Positions 1 through 8,400 of a stretch of DNA of 17,675 nt are shown piece after piece. Source of the DNA: Eggerthella sp. CAG:209 (GTDB lineage Bacteria > Actinomycetota > Coriobacteriia > Coriobacteriales > Eggerthellaceae); assembly GCA_000436075.1 (NCBI GenBank), contig FR884631.1, positions 63,218 through 80,892 of the forward strand, written 5' to 3'. The notes beneath the pieces were generated by a model. That model ran no database searches. It saw only the letters and a list, made by a program, of their open reading frames with translations, and was not told the DNA's origin. A program made the translations under genes and the position numbers. How positions within the stretch are numbered: the first letter of the stretch is position 1; every line of letters begins with the position of its first letter.

Positions 1-128
1 CCAGAATGATCTATCTGGCAGCCGTATAGGAACGATGGCGAGTTTGGTCCGTATTGGTTTCGTTGGAGCTTTTTGCCCGTAGGAGAAGCAGGGTAAGGTG
101 AGCGTAAATCTTTTTGCTATTGTGCGTT

Positions 129-1013
129 TTACCAGGAAATAAGCTCGTATCCGTCTTCGGTTACAACGAGTTGCACCTCCCATTGGGCGGAATCCGAGCC
201 ATCTTTAGTACGGACGGTCCAGCCGTTTGGATCTTCCATATTCAGTTCGGGGCCGCCTGCGTTGATCATAGGCTCAATGGTGAAGCACATGCCCGGTGCA
301 AGAACCGCGCCTTCACCAGGTTCGCCCACGAAGAAGACGAAGGGGTCTTCGTGGAAATCATTTCCAATGCCGTGACCTCCGAATTCGCGCACTACGCTAA
401 AGCCGTTTTCTTCGGCATACGTTTGCACGGCGTGGGCGATGTCGCCTACGGTTGCCCAGGGTTTTACTGCAGCTAGGCCGCGCTGAACAGCTTCATAGGT
501 TACATCGACAAGTTTTTTGCGCTCGGGGCTCACTTCGCCGATACAGAACATACGCGAAGAGTCGGAGTAGTATCCGTCCAAAATGGTAGAGCAGTCCACG
601 TTGACGATATCGCCCTCTTTGAGCACATCGTCGTCGCTGGGGATGCCGTGACATACTACGCTGTTGATCGAGGTGCAAACGCTGTTGGGGTAGCCCTCGA
701 AGTTAAGATCGGCAGGGATGCCCCCACGTTCAACCGTGTAGTCATAGATCCACTTGTCTATTTCGGCGGTGGTGATGCCTGGCTTGATATGCTCGGCAAC
801 ATAATCGAGTACCCCGATATTGATAGCGGCCGAGCGCTTAATGCCCTCGATTTCTTCAGGGCTTTTAAGGAGCGAACGGGGCACCACTTCGTACCCATCA
901 AGATAAAAACCTTCGAGGCGACTATCAATGGGTCCGTGGCATTTCTTGTATTTCTTTCCGCTTCCGCACCAACATTCATCGTTGCGTCCGGGCTTTGGGC
1001 CGTTGTCGTACAT
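129..1013 (-). CDS. map: Type I methionine aminopeptidase with N-terminal SEC-C zinc motif
   Basis: Removes the initiator methionine from nascent proteins in the cytoplasm; a dinuclear metallopeptidase. The product is 294 aa. Residues 1-27 carry a SEC-C-like zinc motif (C14-W-C16, then C25-H26), as in the extended MAPs of many Firmicutes and Actinobacteria. The catalytic domain shows all five metal ligands of the family: D140 in 'VNVD', D151 in 'YYSDSSRMF', H214 in 'GHGIG', E247 in 'TIEPM', E279 in 'QWEVQLVVT'; H131 in 'CHGIP' and H221 in 'FHEDP' match the other active-site histidines. I chose the ATG at 1013 because AAGGAG (1020-1025) lies 6 nt upstream on the minus strand; an in-frame ATG at 1064 would add 17 residues with no family-like sequence and has no such site. 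No U-rich terminator is obvious beyond the stop. It is separated from the next gene by a terminator, so probably has its own promoter. Family assignment is secure. Confidence 0.95.
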   Translation of the reverse strand: MYDNGPKPGRNDECWCGSGKKYKKCHGPIDSRLEGFYLDGYEVVPRSLLKSPEEIEGIKRSAAINIGVLDYVAEHIKPGITTAEIDKWIYDYTVERGGIPADLNFEGYPNSVCTSINSVVCHGIPSDDDVLKEGDIVNVDCSTILDGYYSDSSRMFCIGEVSPERKKLVDVTYEAVQRGLAAVKPWATVGDIAHAVQTYAEENGFSVVREFGGHGIGNDFHEDPFVFFVGEPGEGAVLAPGMCFTIEPMINAGGPELNMEDPNGWTVRTKDGSDSAQWEVQLVVTEDGYELISW

Positions 1014-1371
1014 AGCAAGCTCCTTATTCGTTGTCTCGTCGCCTAGGGCGCGAAACCGTTGCATTCTCGGTTGTTAGCTTAAGTTAATTGCGATAGCGAT
1101 CAAACGGAATGTGACTTTATTTGCATTGTTTCCATTGCTGTGGGCTTCTTCTGCAGGCGAGCCTTATTGCGCCGCGAGTGTGCGGGAGGGGCAGCTTCTT
1201 CGTTGGGCGGAAAGGGGATTCCTGGTTTCGTGCTTTCTTGCAGGGGCAGGTTCTGCTCGGGAAAGCGTATACGGCTTCGTACTCTTCGAAGTGTTTGGGC
1301 TTTGCGACTGTGGTGAAACAAAAAGATGGCCGCCAGGAAACCAGCGGCCGTCTTCGGGGTAGCGTTGCATG
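1014..1371. other. Intergenic region between map and the membrane-protein gene
   Basis: A 358-bp stretch without a supported gene. It holds the rho-independent terminator of the upstream membrane-protein gene at 1316-1352 and, closer to map, presumably the map promoter and RBS. The only -35-like match I see for map is TTGATC near 1101 on the minus strand, with no good -10 at the right distance. Several short open frames on both strands here have no recognisable protein, no RBS, and overlap each other. Confidence 0.6.
1316..1352 (-). terminator. Rho-independent terminator after the HsmA-like gene
   Basis: Read on the minus strand, a GC-rich stem (arms 1352-1341 and 1337-1325, one mismatch and two wobble pairs, short loop) is followed directly by a T-rich run, TTTTTGTTT (1324-1316). 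It begins 20 nt past the stop codon of the membrane-protein gene, so it closes the probable tetR-membrane protein unit and insulates map from it. Confidence 0.8.
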
Positions 1372-1878
1372 CTATCGATGCAGGCGCGCTTTGTTGGCCT
1401 TAAGGCAGAAGAAGATGCCCAGAACCAGAACAAAGGATGCGGTAATGGTAAGTGCCGTCGAATCGGAGAACGGGAACATCGGTGCGCCGAGCATCACGCC
1501 AACGCCGTAGGGGACAAGCCAGAACAGCCACACGCCAATGCTCAAACGATGGAAGTTGGCCCTGGAGCGCTCGTTGCCGCGAAGAACAACAACAGTCGCC
1601 CAAACCGCATGGAAGAGCATGAGCGAAAGCGCGAGTACTCCCGTGATTGCATGGAGGGGAGAACCTGCACCACCGGTTTCGCCTGCGACCATGGACATGA
1701 TGGTGGTTCCCGCAGTGTCAAACGCGAAGCCAGTCCAGAAGAAAGCCAGATGCTTTGGCCTTAAAGTGCCAGAACGGCGCTCGGCAAATACGCCGATGGT
1801 GTAGAAGACGAGTGCAAGCGAAATGATAATAGCGGCAAAGATCACCATTCCCATGTTGGGGGTACCTTGGATTCCCAT
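1372..1878 (-). CDS. Five-helix integral membrane protein, HsmA/TIGR03987-like
   Basis: A 168-aa very hydrophobic protein. I read five membrane segments at about residues 11-32, 43-64, 74-99, 111-131 and 142-160, with short basic loops ('ERRSGTLRPKH', 'RGNERSRANFHR') and a basic C-terminus ('KANKARLHR'), consistent with a small inner-membrane protein and no soluble domain. The segment 'HLAFFWTGFAFDTAGTT' and the overall size resemble the HsmA/TIGR03987 family, whose role I cannot state from sequence; the family name is from memory and moderate. The ATG at 1878 has AGGAG at 1888-1892 on the minus strand, 9 nt upstream. It lies 125 bp downstream of a TetR-family gene on the same strand, so it is a natural candidate for control by that regulator. 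An inverted repeat abuts its Shine-Dalgarno. Alternative: an uncharacterised small transporter or sensor subunit. Confidence 0.8.
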   Translation of the reverse strand: MGIQGTPNMGMVIFAAIIISLALVFYTIGVFAERRSGTLRPKHLAFFWTGFAFDTAGTTIMSMVAGETGGAGSPLHAITGVLALSLMLFHAVWATVVVLRGNERSRANFHRLSIGVWLFWLVPYGVGVMLGAPMFPFSDSTALTITASFVLVLGIFFCLKANKARLHR

Positions 1879-1890
1879 GATCTTTTGCTC

Positions 1891-1948
1891 CTTTCAAGAT
1901 TGTGCTTTGCAGTTGATTGCTTTGCTTTGACAAGAACAATCTTGAAGG
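1891..1948 (-). promoter_or_regulatory. Inverted repeat abutting the RBS of the HsmA-like gene
   Basis: TTCAAGATTGT (1893-1903) and its exact complement ACAATCTTGAA (1936-1946) form an 11-bp stem with a 32-nt loop; outward, one mismatch and one further pair follow. The gene-proximal arm touches AGGAG (1888-1892). The distal arm can alternatively form a local hairpin with CAAGA (1931-1935; TCTTG at 1940-1944). It could be an operator for the TetR protein or an RNA element that affects translation; the sequence alone does not decide. Confidence 0.4.
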
Positions 1949-1952
1949 CGTG

Positions 1953-1986
1953 GCATCTGAACATCTACGGGCTAATGTTCAGATGC
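1953..1986. promoter_or_regulatory. Perfect 12-bp inverted repeat between tetR and the HsmA-like gene
   Basis: GCATCTGAACAT (1953-1964) and ATGTTCAGATGC (1975-1986) are perfect complements around a 10-nt spacer. It starts 18 nt past the tetR stop on the minus strand. Neither strand has a T-run after it, so it is not a standard terminator. Candidates are a dyad operator for the neighbouring TetR protein or an intercistronic stem-loop. Confidence 0.5.
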
Positions 1987-2003
1987 AGCATTTCACGTTG
2001 GTC

Positions 2004-2564
2004 CTATTGTTCGTAGAGGGTTTGTTCGAGCATGGTAAACAGGAGGGAGCAATCGGGTTGTTCGCTTCGCAATTCGGCGATGATGTTGCGCAGTGTGAAC
2101 TTGGAAACGGCTTCTGCGGTGACATGACTAGGAAGATCGTGCCTGATGGAGGGGTCGTTTTTAAAGATGATAATCATACCCTCGCAAATATGGTCGAACT
2201 GTTTTTCTTCGCGGAATCGCGCGATGGTCTTCTCTGCCGTGGGCAGTGCCTCGGAGTCTTTAAGCCAGTGCTCCCTGAAATGATGGATTGTTTTTTCCAT
2301 GCTGTCGAACATGCGCTTGCAGAAATCCAGATAACGTTCACCTTTCGTGGGGTGGCAGAAATCGGTGTAGAACGCGCGCTTGAAATAGAGCGCTGTGGTA
2401 GCTGTGGTGAGCTCGCCCTTCGAAGCAAAATGGTTGTAGATGGTTCCAACGCTCACGTTGCAGTCTGATGCAAGCCCCCTTACCGAAAGGGCTGCAAGGC
2501 CGTATTTGTCCGCGATCTCGTATGCATGATCGAGCAGGGTATCACGGGGTGTAGGTTCAGCCAT
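2004..2564 (-). CDS. TetR/AcrR-family transcriptional regulator
   Basis: A 186-aa helical DNA-binding repressor-type protein. Residues about 8-55 form the TetR_N helix-turn-helix: 'LLDHAYEIADKYGLAALS', then 'VRGLASDCNVSVGTIYNHF' with the recognition helix and the family hallmark 'GTIYNHFASKGEL'. The remaining ~130 residues are a divergent, all-helical ligand/dimer domain that cannot be assigned a ligand. I chose the ATG at 2564 because AAAGGA (2570-2575, minus strand) sits 5 nt upstream; an in-frame start at 2660 would add 32 residues without family similarity. It precedes the HsmA-like membrane-protein gene on the same strand and diverges from the giant adhesin gene, so either or both could be targets; autoregulation is usual in this family. 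Family secure, target inferred. Confidence 0.92.
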   Translation of the reverse strand: MAEPTPRDTLLDHAYEIADKYGLAALSVRGLASDCNVSVGTIYNHFASKGELTTATTALYFKRAFYTDFCHPTKGERYLDFCKRMFDSMEKTIHHFREHWLKDSEALPTAEKTIARFREEKQFDHICEGMIIIFKNDPSIRHDLPSHVTAEAVSKFTLRNIIAELRSEQPDCSLLFTMLEQTLYEQ

Positions 2565-2984
2565 TGCATTCCTTTCGGCAAGGGGTTTAGAAAAGCATTG
2601 AATGTACGAAGTGGGTTGCGTATCGCCCATCCTATCCAACCGTGGCGATGTGGGAGCCATATTTCATCTGATTGCCTTACATGGTGCCCTTAGGGGCTTT
2701 CTCGCGATAGGGGATAAGCAGCAAGCATCCGATTATGGCGCAGTATTGCAGTGAAGCCATGGAATACGGTGAGGCGGCAATGAAGGAAACGCGCATAGAG
2801 TGTTTTCGCGCAGGTGAGAGCCCGCTTTCTTACTGTCTGCCTCAGGTGCTTCGCATCACCTGTTCGGGTGTCTTACGGACTTTGATTTGCTCATATCTGG
2901 ATACGGGCAAGGAAAGATGCCTCAAGATCGGTAAAAGTTATAAAATGACAAAACTATGCGTATTTCTGGGCAGCAGGATACTAT

Positions 2985-3024
2985 CGCCGGTCATGCAGCG
3001 TGATCGGCGTCATCCCTTGTTTTT
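2985..3024 (+). promoter_or_regulatory. Hairpin with offset T-run in adhesin leader (possible attenuator)
   Basis: Arms 2985-2995 and 2999-3009 pair over 11 bp (two G-T wobbles) around the triloop CAG. A T-rich stretch, TTGTTTTT (3017-3024), follows after 7 nt. The gap is longer than in a typical rho-independent terminator, so it may be weak or conditional. It lies upstream of the adhesin start and would act on the adhesin transcript or on any read-through from upstream. Confidence 0.4.
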
Positions 3025-3087
3025 AGGAGGGGGCGGTAGGGCCAGCCCAGAGATTCAAGCAGATGATTGAATAATTGAATCACCGTA

Positions 3088-3129
3088 CGCAGAGAAGGCA
3101 CTCGTTATCGGAAGAGCCTCTACTCTGCG
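3088..3129 (+). promoter_or_regulatory. Stem-loop in adhesin 5' leader
   Basis: CGCAGAG (3088-3094) pairs perfectly with CTCTGCG (3123-3129), and inside it AGGC (3096-3099) pairs with GCCT (3116-3119). No T-run follows. It lies about 50 nt upstream of the adhesin start codon. It matches no riboswitch class I recognise. Confidence 0.35.
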
Positions 3130-3141
3130 CGAATCGGCCGG

Positions 3142-3156
3142 CTATGCAATGCATAG
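3142..3156. promoter_or_regulatory. 15-bp palindrome upstream of the adhesin start
   Basis: CTATGCA-A-TGCATAG is a perfect palindrome with a single central base, 24 bp upstream of the ATG at 3181 and 9 bp before the GGAAGGG Shine-Dalgarno (3166-3172). The symmetry fits a dimeric regulator's operator; it could equally form a tight structure in the mRNA. Confidence 0.4.
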
Positions 3157-3180
3157 TTGGCTTGCGGAAGGGCACAACAT

Positions 3181-3318
3181 ATGAACTCGCATCACGCAAA
3201 GCGAACGCTGAAAGAATCGATGGGCTACAAGGTTTTTGCCGTCTTCATGGCGTTCACCCTATGCTTACCCACGACGTTGACCAGCAACCTGACCAATATG
3301 CGTCAGGCACAGGCTGCA
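3181..3318 (+). other. Sec signal peptide of the giant adhesin
   Basis: MNSHHAKRTLKES gives a positively charged n-region, followed by 'MGYKVFAVFMAFTLCLP' as hydrophobic core and 'TNMRQAQAA' as a c-region with an A-Q-A cleavage box at about residues 43-45. This marks the protein for Sec export to the cell surface. The downstream stalk fragment has no such signal of its own. Confidence 0.85.
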
Positions 3319-4107
3319 ACTGAAGCGGCACAGGAATATGCGTCCGCCGATGGCGGCGATTCTGCTGCTACGGACACTGATTCTAGCTTCGATTCCAGCT
3401 CAGACGCCGCGCAGGGTTCAAGCTCCGAGAACAGCACGGATTCAGCTGATCCCACCGATGCCGGTACTTCTTCTGGCCCTGCCGATGGAACGAACGCCAC
3501 GGTTGCGGAGAATGACTTGACGGCAACGAATCCTTCGCGCAACGCCGATGGAACCCAGCAGAACAATGTCGCAACTGCTCAGGATGAAAGCCGGAAACAA
3601 GCTCTTGAAAAGATCGAATGGACCAATCAGTTTAACGCCCTTAACCTGACGTCCAAAGGTCTTGTGGTGGACCCTGTTGCCTTAAAGGATTCGCTTCAGC
3701 AGGCTCCCGGCCAAAGCAAGGCAACCGAAGCTCCATCCCAGGAAAACGTAGAGTGCGACCAGCGGGCCGTCCAGCTTCCTGCGAGCGTCCCTGCAAGCTT
3801 GGACCTTTCGTTTGCACTTGATGCTTCCAAATGGAACCGCGTGGATGCTGGTGTCGATGAATCCGCGCCAGCGCACGATGCTGTGGTTCCAGGCGACTGG
3901 TTCACCCAGGCGTTGCCCGAGGGCTTTGCTGTTCAGGATGAAACCGCCAAGTTCGACGTGTTCCAGAACGATGATGGGGGCAATGCCACTACGGTGAAGA
4001 TCGCCACGGCTTCATGGAGCAACGGGAAGCTCAAGTTCGAGTTCTGCGCTCCGGTCGATGCCGTCACGGGCAAACCCGCCCCCTTGACACCGAGGCTACC
4101 GCGGTAG
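3181..4107 (+). CDS. Giant surface adhesin, N-terminal fragment (frameshifted)
   Basis: The first 308 codons of the giant cell-wall protein, ending early at TAG 4105-4107. Start ATG 3181 is supported by GGAAGGG (3166-3172), 8 nt upstream; an in-frame TTG at 3157 is an unnecessary alternative. Residues 1-46 are a signal peptide: basic n-region, hydrophobic 'YKVFAVFMAFTLCLP', then cleavage near 'RQAQAA'. Residues ~48-135 are low-complexity Ser/Asp/Thr/Ala, a wall-spanning or flexible linker type. Residues ~140-300 have the look of an adhesin head domain ('VPGDWFTQALPEGF', 'FDVFQNDDGG', 'NGKLKFEF'). The last eight residues ('PLTPRLPR') are out of frame: reading back one base in the run of five Cs (4079-4083) continues as 'PLDTEATAVEV' and stays open for 13.6 kb. 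So this is the 5' part of a single ancestral gene, broken by a 1-nt deletion or by a sequencing error. Confidence 0.85.
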   Translation: MNSHHAKRTLKESMGYKVFAVFMAFTLCLPTTLTSNLTNMRQAQAATEAAQEYASADGGDSAATDTDSSFDSSSDAAQGSSSENSTDSADPTDAGTSSGPADGTNATVAENDLTATNPSRNADGTQQNNVATAQDESRKQALEKIEWTNQFNALNLTSKGLVVDPVALKDSLQQAPGQSKATEAPSQENVECDQRAVQLPASVPASLDLSFALDASKWNRVDAGVDESAPAHDAVVPGDWFTQALPEGFAVQDETAKFDVFQNDDGGNATTVKIATASWSNGKLKFEFCAPVDAVTGKPAPLTPRLPR

Positions 4108-5420
4108 AAGTCAACACGGAAGGCGCCACGCGCACTGTTCTGTCTGCCAGCGTGAGCGTTCCCGTTTTCTTCGACTCCCAGCTTGCTCAAGACGATGAGA
4201 GCGAAATCGGTTGGGAACTGCAGCAAGGTGCGCCCTGCGATAGATCCGTCAAGCTTTCCATTCCCTCTAAGGCGATGCTTGCCTTTATGGCAGGACTTGT
4301 AAATACGCTTGGTAGCGAAGGGGCAGTTGCCGCCGCGTCCAATGCTGGCGATGCTGCCGCACCGGTCGATTCCGAGACCTTCCTTTCTTCCGAGCGTGGG
4401 GGCAAAGCGGAATTTACCACGGTATGGGCCGACGGCAATTCTGCCATGCGTCCTTCCGCCAACCAGCTCATGAACAATTGCGAATATCGGATCTATTTCC
4501 AGGTTGAGGGCGACGACAAGCAGTATTGTCTCTTTCAGACCGACGATGCGGGCAACAGCGTTCTTTCGGAAGATGCCAAGCGTCTGCTGGGCATGACCCA
4601 GGAACAATTCGAGGCGTTGCGGGATCCCGACAATGATCGCATCATTCAGGTAAGGCAGACGCAGACCAATACGTATTCCGTTTCTGCAAATGAATTGTAT
4701 TCGCAGGTTATAACCAAAACCCTCCTTCGCGATGATGAAGGAAATCCTGCTCTTGACGAAGACAAGAATCCCGTCTATACCCAGACCGCCAAGAACATCA
4801 CGTGGGCAATCAAACACGAAGGCTTTAAGTGCGATGACGTTGTATATAACAATGCCTACGTGGTTGCCTCTCAGGATCATTACCCCAACTACGTTACCGA
4901 CACCCAAGAAGTGCTACAGCTTCTTGGCGATGTCACGTTCAATTTGAGCCTGCATATCGGTGACGAGGCAAACGAGCTTGCCGCCATGTCAAACGATGAG
5001 CGCATGGAGAAATGGTTTGATAAATGGGGTAGGTATTCTTCCATCATCACCCAAAAGGTGAAAAACGGTGCTGTGGAAGAAACGCTGGTGCAAAAGGGGA
5101 GCGAAGGCAAAGACGGCGAATTCTATAAAGCCATCACGACTGGCACCCTGAAGTTGAGCATCTCCGACGATGGCAAATCAGGCGCGCTCGGTCCTGCTCG
5201 TTGGGCTCTGTATCACCCCGATGGATCGACGTTTGTCTATAGCTTCCAGCAAGATGAAGAAAAGCACTCCACCACGATCGACAACGGTGACGGTACAAGC
5301 TCAACCTATACCGATTCCTATCAGGTAACGTACAACAACGCCAATACGCCGAATTACGGTTCGGACGTTTCTGCGGCATACAACAATGGCACGGTATCCG
5401 TCATCCACAGGGGCACCACG
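3595..5420 (+). other. Putative adhesive head region of the giant protein
   Basis: About 600 residues between the low-complexity linker and the first clear Cna_B domain, spanning the frameshift. The first half has beta-rich adhesin-like segments ('GDWFTQALPEGF', 'NGKLKFEF') recalling the ligand-binding N-domains of sortase-anchored adhesins. The second half holds 'VWADGN..MRPSA' (W at 4425-4427) and ends 'VSVIHRGTT', where a Cna_B domain would have its Asn, so it may be a degenerate Cna_B fold with large insertions. I cannot name a ligand. It is the part least like a repeat and so the best candidate for binding. Confidence 0.4.
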
Positions 5421-8400
5421 CGTGTTGATTTTACGAAGAAGTGGCTCGATGACGATGCTTCCGCACGCCCCGACACTAACTACACGCTGTGGCGCTATTC
5501 CGCTAAAGACGGGGAAGGCCCCGATACTGCATCCCAAGTGACCGTGCGCGAAGATGGTGGTGCGTATATCGCCATCAGCCTTACGGCGGAACAGGGCAGA
5601 AATGCCCCCGATGGCACGATAGATCTGGGTGCTCTCTTGCGCAGCAAGTATAAAGATGTATCCATTGCCAAATACGATCCTTCTGGTTATCCCTATGTGT
5701 ACTTCCTGCGCGAAGATGCGCCGGCGGGTTATGAGCGCCTGCTTGGTTCCGGGATCGATGCAGAGGACGGCACGGTTACGGGCGACACTGCGCCGAACTA
5801 CTACAATGACAGTTTTTCTGGCAAGGTTGATGCAACCCAGAAATTCGTCCGCGCCGAGGGCGACAAATCGGTGTATTCGGGCGGCGCTATCATCAACCGT
5901 CGATCCGAGACAACCACGGCTGAACTCACCAAGACCTGGGACGCAGCATCTTTCCAGGATCAGATTGCCGATATATCGGTGACGTTCAAACTCGAGCGTA
6001 TTCTAAAGAAGCATGCCCACTTCGATGAGAATCTAGGCTATTGGGTGGCAAACGGCGATACTTACACGGTTACCGACCCCGATACGGGGGAAACCAATGA
6101 ATTCCCGTATGGCTTCTCGTGCTGTGATGATGTTCCTTTTGAGGATCAGAACAAGGTGGTCACCGGTTGGACTGCGGAAAACCTTACGCAAACGGTGAGT
6201 TCTCAAGTACCCCGTTTCGATGCGAACGGCGAGGAATGGGTCTACCGCTGGAATGAGTCTTACGTCGAAAAGCCGGATTCGTCCAGCTCCTTTGACCCCG
6301 ACATCGATCCTGCAAGCGGTCAGAGCCTTATGACGGGTGTGTTTAAGGTAATGTCTTCTATTACCGATGCGTCTGGCGAACATGTTCCTCTTGCTTTCGA
6401 GGGCTACTACGACAAAGAAAAGGGCGTGTTGGTAAATAAGTACATAGACCAGACCACCGCCCGTGCGGAAAAGTACTGGTGGAACGAGAGTACAGGCGAA
6501 TATACGCAGGACACGAGCAACCTTGGCTACGATGCCAAACCGGTCAGCGTCACGCTTACAAGGAACGGTAATGTCTTGCATCAGTTCACCCTGACTGGCA
6601 CTGCGCAAGACGAACCGACCAAGGTTACCCTTGATGACGGAACTGCCTTCTCCTACCAGGAGACCACGCCGTGGAGCATGGATTTCACCGGCCTGCCCAA
6701 GTACGATGAAAACGGCGCCGAATACACCTATATGGTCATGGAGGGCAGCGAGGGCTACGTTCGCCAGCACGAGTACCATCGCAACTACAAAGAGGACCCC
6801 GACGATCCTTTCGCTGATGGGGTCCCGAATCTTACGATAATCAAGAACAGACCCGGCGAGGACGCCTCCATTGTGCGGGTAAGCAAAACTTGGAGCGATG
6901 GCGGCAACACATCGGCACGTGTGCCTGTGAGGGTGGGCGTCTTTGCGGCCCATGATATTGAGAAGGACGGTCAGGTCGTATATGCCAAGGATCAGAAGAT
7001 CGGCGACACCATGCTGTTTGAGGATAACGGCTGGTATTCCGAGCTCCTTGTCGGGGTTGGTGGACTTGACCAGACCAAAGATGTCTACATTCGCGAGCTT
7101 TCGGTTGACGATGCGCATGAGGCGAATAACAACTACCTGGTGCTGACCCGCGATGAAGTTGCATCTGGCGCCGCTGGCACCGAGTATCAGCAATTGCTGA
7201 TCAACTGGGCAGATACTAATCCTGACAATCCACGGAACGAGCGCATGGTTGTTTCCTCCAGCGACAACCAGGGCTATGCCTTCGATGTTTCTTACGGCAA
7301 GAACGATTCGCTGGATTCGCTCGAGGTGAGCAACAGACGTGTTGGCGTAGTGGACGTTACCGCCAATAAGACCTGGACGGATCAAGGGTCTAACCCCAGT
7401 AATCGCCCAGAAGCGTGCCTTGCGCTGTCCTCTTCACGCGAAGGCAATGTGTTCCATTCGGATGAAAACGGCGACGTGTACGTAAATGTGGGGGATTTGG
7501 GTGTTAATGAAAAGAGCTACGTGTGCACTTCTTCCGATTTATCCTCGAAAACGATATACAACACCAAAACCGATCCTGCCTTTATTTGGCTTGCTGACAA
7601 GGATGGCAATAGGGTCGACGGCGACGAGGGTGCCAAGCTTTGCGTGCGCGTAGATAGCACAGCTTCTGATTCTCAGGTGCAATTCGCCACGTTGCCGAAA
7701 TACGATTCGGCAGGCGCCGTGGTTGACTGGACTGTCAAAGAGTCTTGGCTTGAGGACTCTGCCGACTATGTCTCTTCCGAGACAGATCGCTCCATGTCCT
7801 ACGATTCGAAATGGCATTTCGCCGATTCGGTCGATGTGGCGTACAACAATAAGCGTGCTGAGACCAAAGACGTTACCTTCTTTACTAAATGGTACGACGG
7901 GTATGTGAACGAGCAGATTCGGCAGCGTCCCGATGTATACCTTACGGTGTGGCGCCAAGTTTACGAATATGATGCCCAGGGCAATTTGGCTATGGACAGC
8001 AATGGCTATCCCAAAACCACGCTCGAAAAGGTAGCTATCCCTGATGCCTACATGTGGGAATCGATAGACGATTACAACCGCAAAGCAACTGTCAAGGATT
8101 TGCCCAAGTACGATAGCCACGGCAAGGAAATCGTGTATTACGCAAGCTTTTTCACCAGTGTTCCTGGCTCTTCAACGGCAAACCTTGACTACGATGATCC
8201 GTGGTATACCTTCAGCGCCAATGACGAAGACCCAGGCAATGTCAAGTGGGACGAGGCAAGTGATGAGGTTGCAGCGGCTAAGCGCACCGAAGTCGTAGGC
8301 GAAGATGGGCAGGGTGGTACGGTAGACGCAATCCGCGAAGACGGCACCTTGAACTATCGGATTGCCAATTCCTATTTCGCAGAGGGCGAAAAGCACTGGG

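Larger units (their letters stand above)
2565..3180. other. Divergent intergenic region and long adhesin leader
   Basis: A 616-bp region between tetR (leftward) and the adhesin gene (rightward) with no gene I can support. One 111-codon open frame (2735-3070) looks random. Contents: an ATCGCC/GGCGAT inverted repeat (2622-2627 and 2644-2649) near tetR; a CAGGTG/CACCTG stem (2843-2862); a -10-like TATAAAAT (2939-2946) without a good -35; a hairpin plus T-run (2985-3024); a directly repeated ATTGAAT (3066-3072, 3074-3080); a stem-loop (3088-3129); and a palindrome (3142-3156). If transcription starts near 2950, the adhesin has a structured leader of over 200 nt. Confidence 0.5.

Noticed and set aside
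1..128. Gene or terminator at the left edge
   Set aside because: Only a 5-bp inverted repeat (1-18) without a T-run, and no coding frame with recognisable content.
1111..1510. Overlapping plus-strand open frames opposite the HsmA-like gene and terminator
   Set aside because: They cover a strong minus-strand terminator and the C-terminus of a real membrane protein; the products look random.
2843..2862. CAGGTG/CACCTG stem as a terminator or RNA gene
   Set aside because: Only 6 bp, no T-run, and no tRNA or known ncRNA features around it.
2735..3070. 111-codon plus-strand open frame upstream of the adhesin
   Set aside because: No Shine-Dalgarno, no domain or membrane pattern, and it runs through the leader hairpin; composition looks like non-coding DNA.
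3157..3180. TTG at 3157 as the adhesin start
   Set aside because: It adds eight residues before a normal signal peptide, and the GGAAGGG site fits ATG 3181.
4075..4092. Classical programmed -1 ribosomal frameshift site
   Set aside because: The sequence C CCC TTG does not fit X_XXY_YYZ; only the P-site Pro codon could re-pair after slipping, and I see no clear stimulatory stem-loop just downstream. It is not fully excluded.
6033..7385. 450-codon open frame on the minus strand inside the adhesin gene
   Set aside because: It is antisense to clear Cna_B domains, has no recognisable motif or RBS, and similar long antisense frames (3933-4907, 8172-9065, 13341-13928, 15219-15959, 16596-17672) recur through the gene as a by-product of its codon bias.
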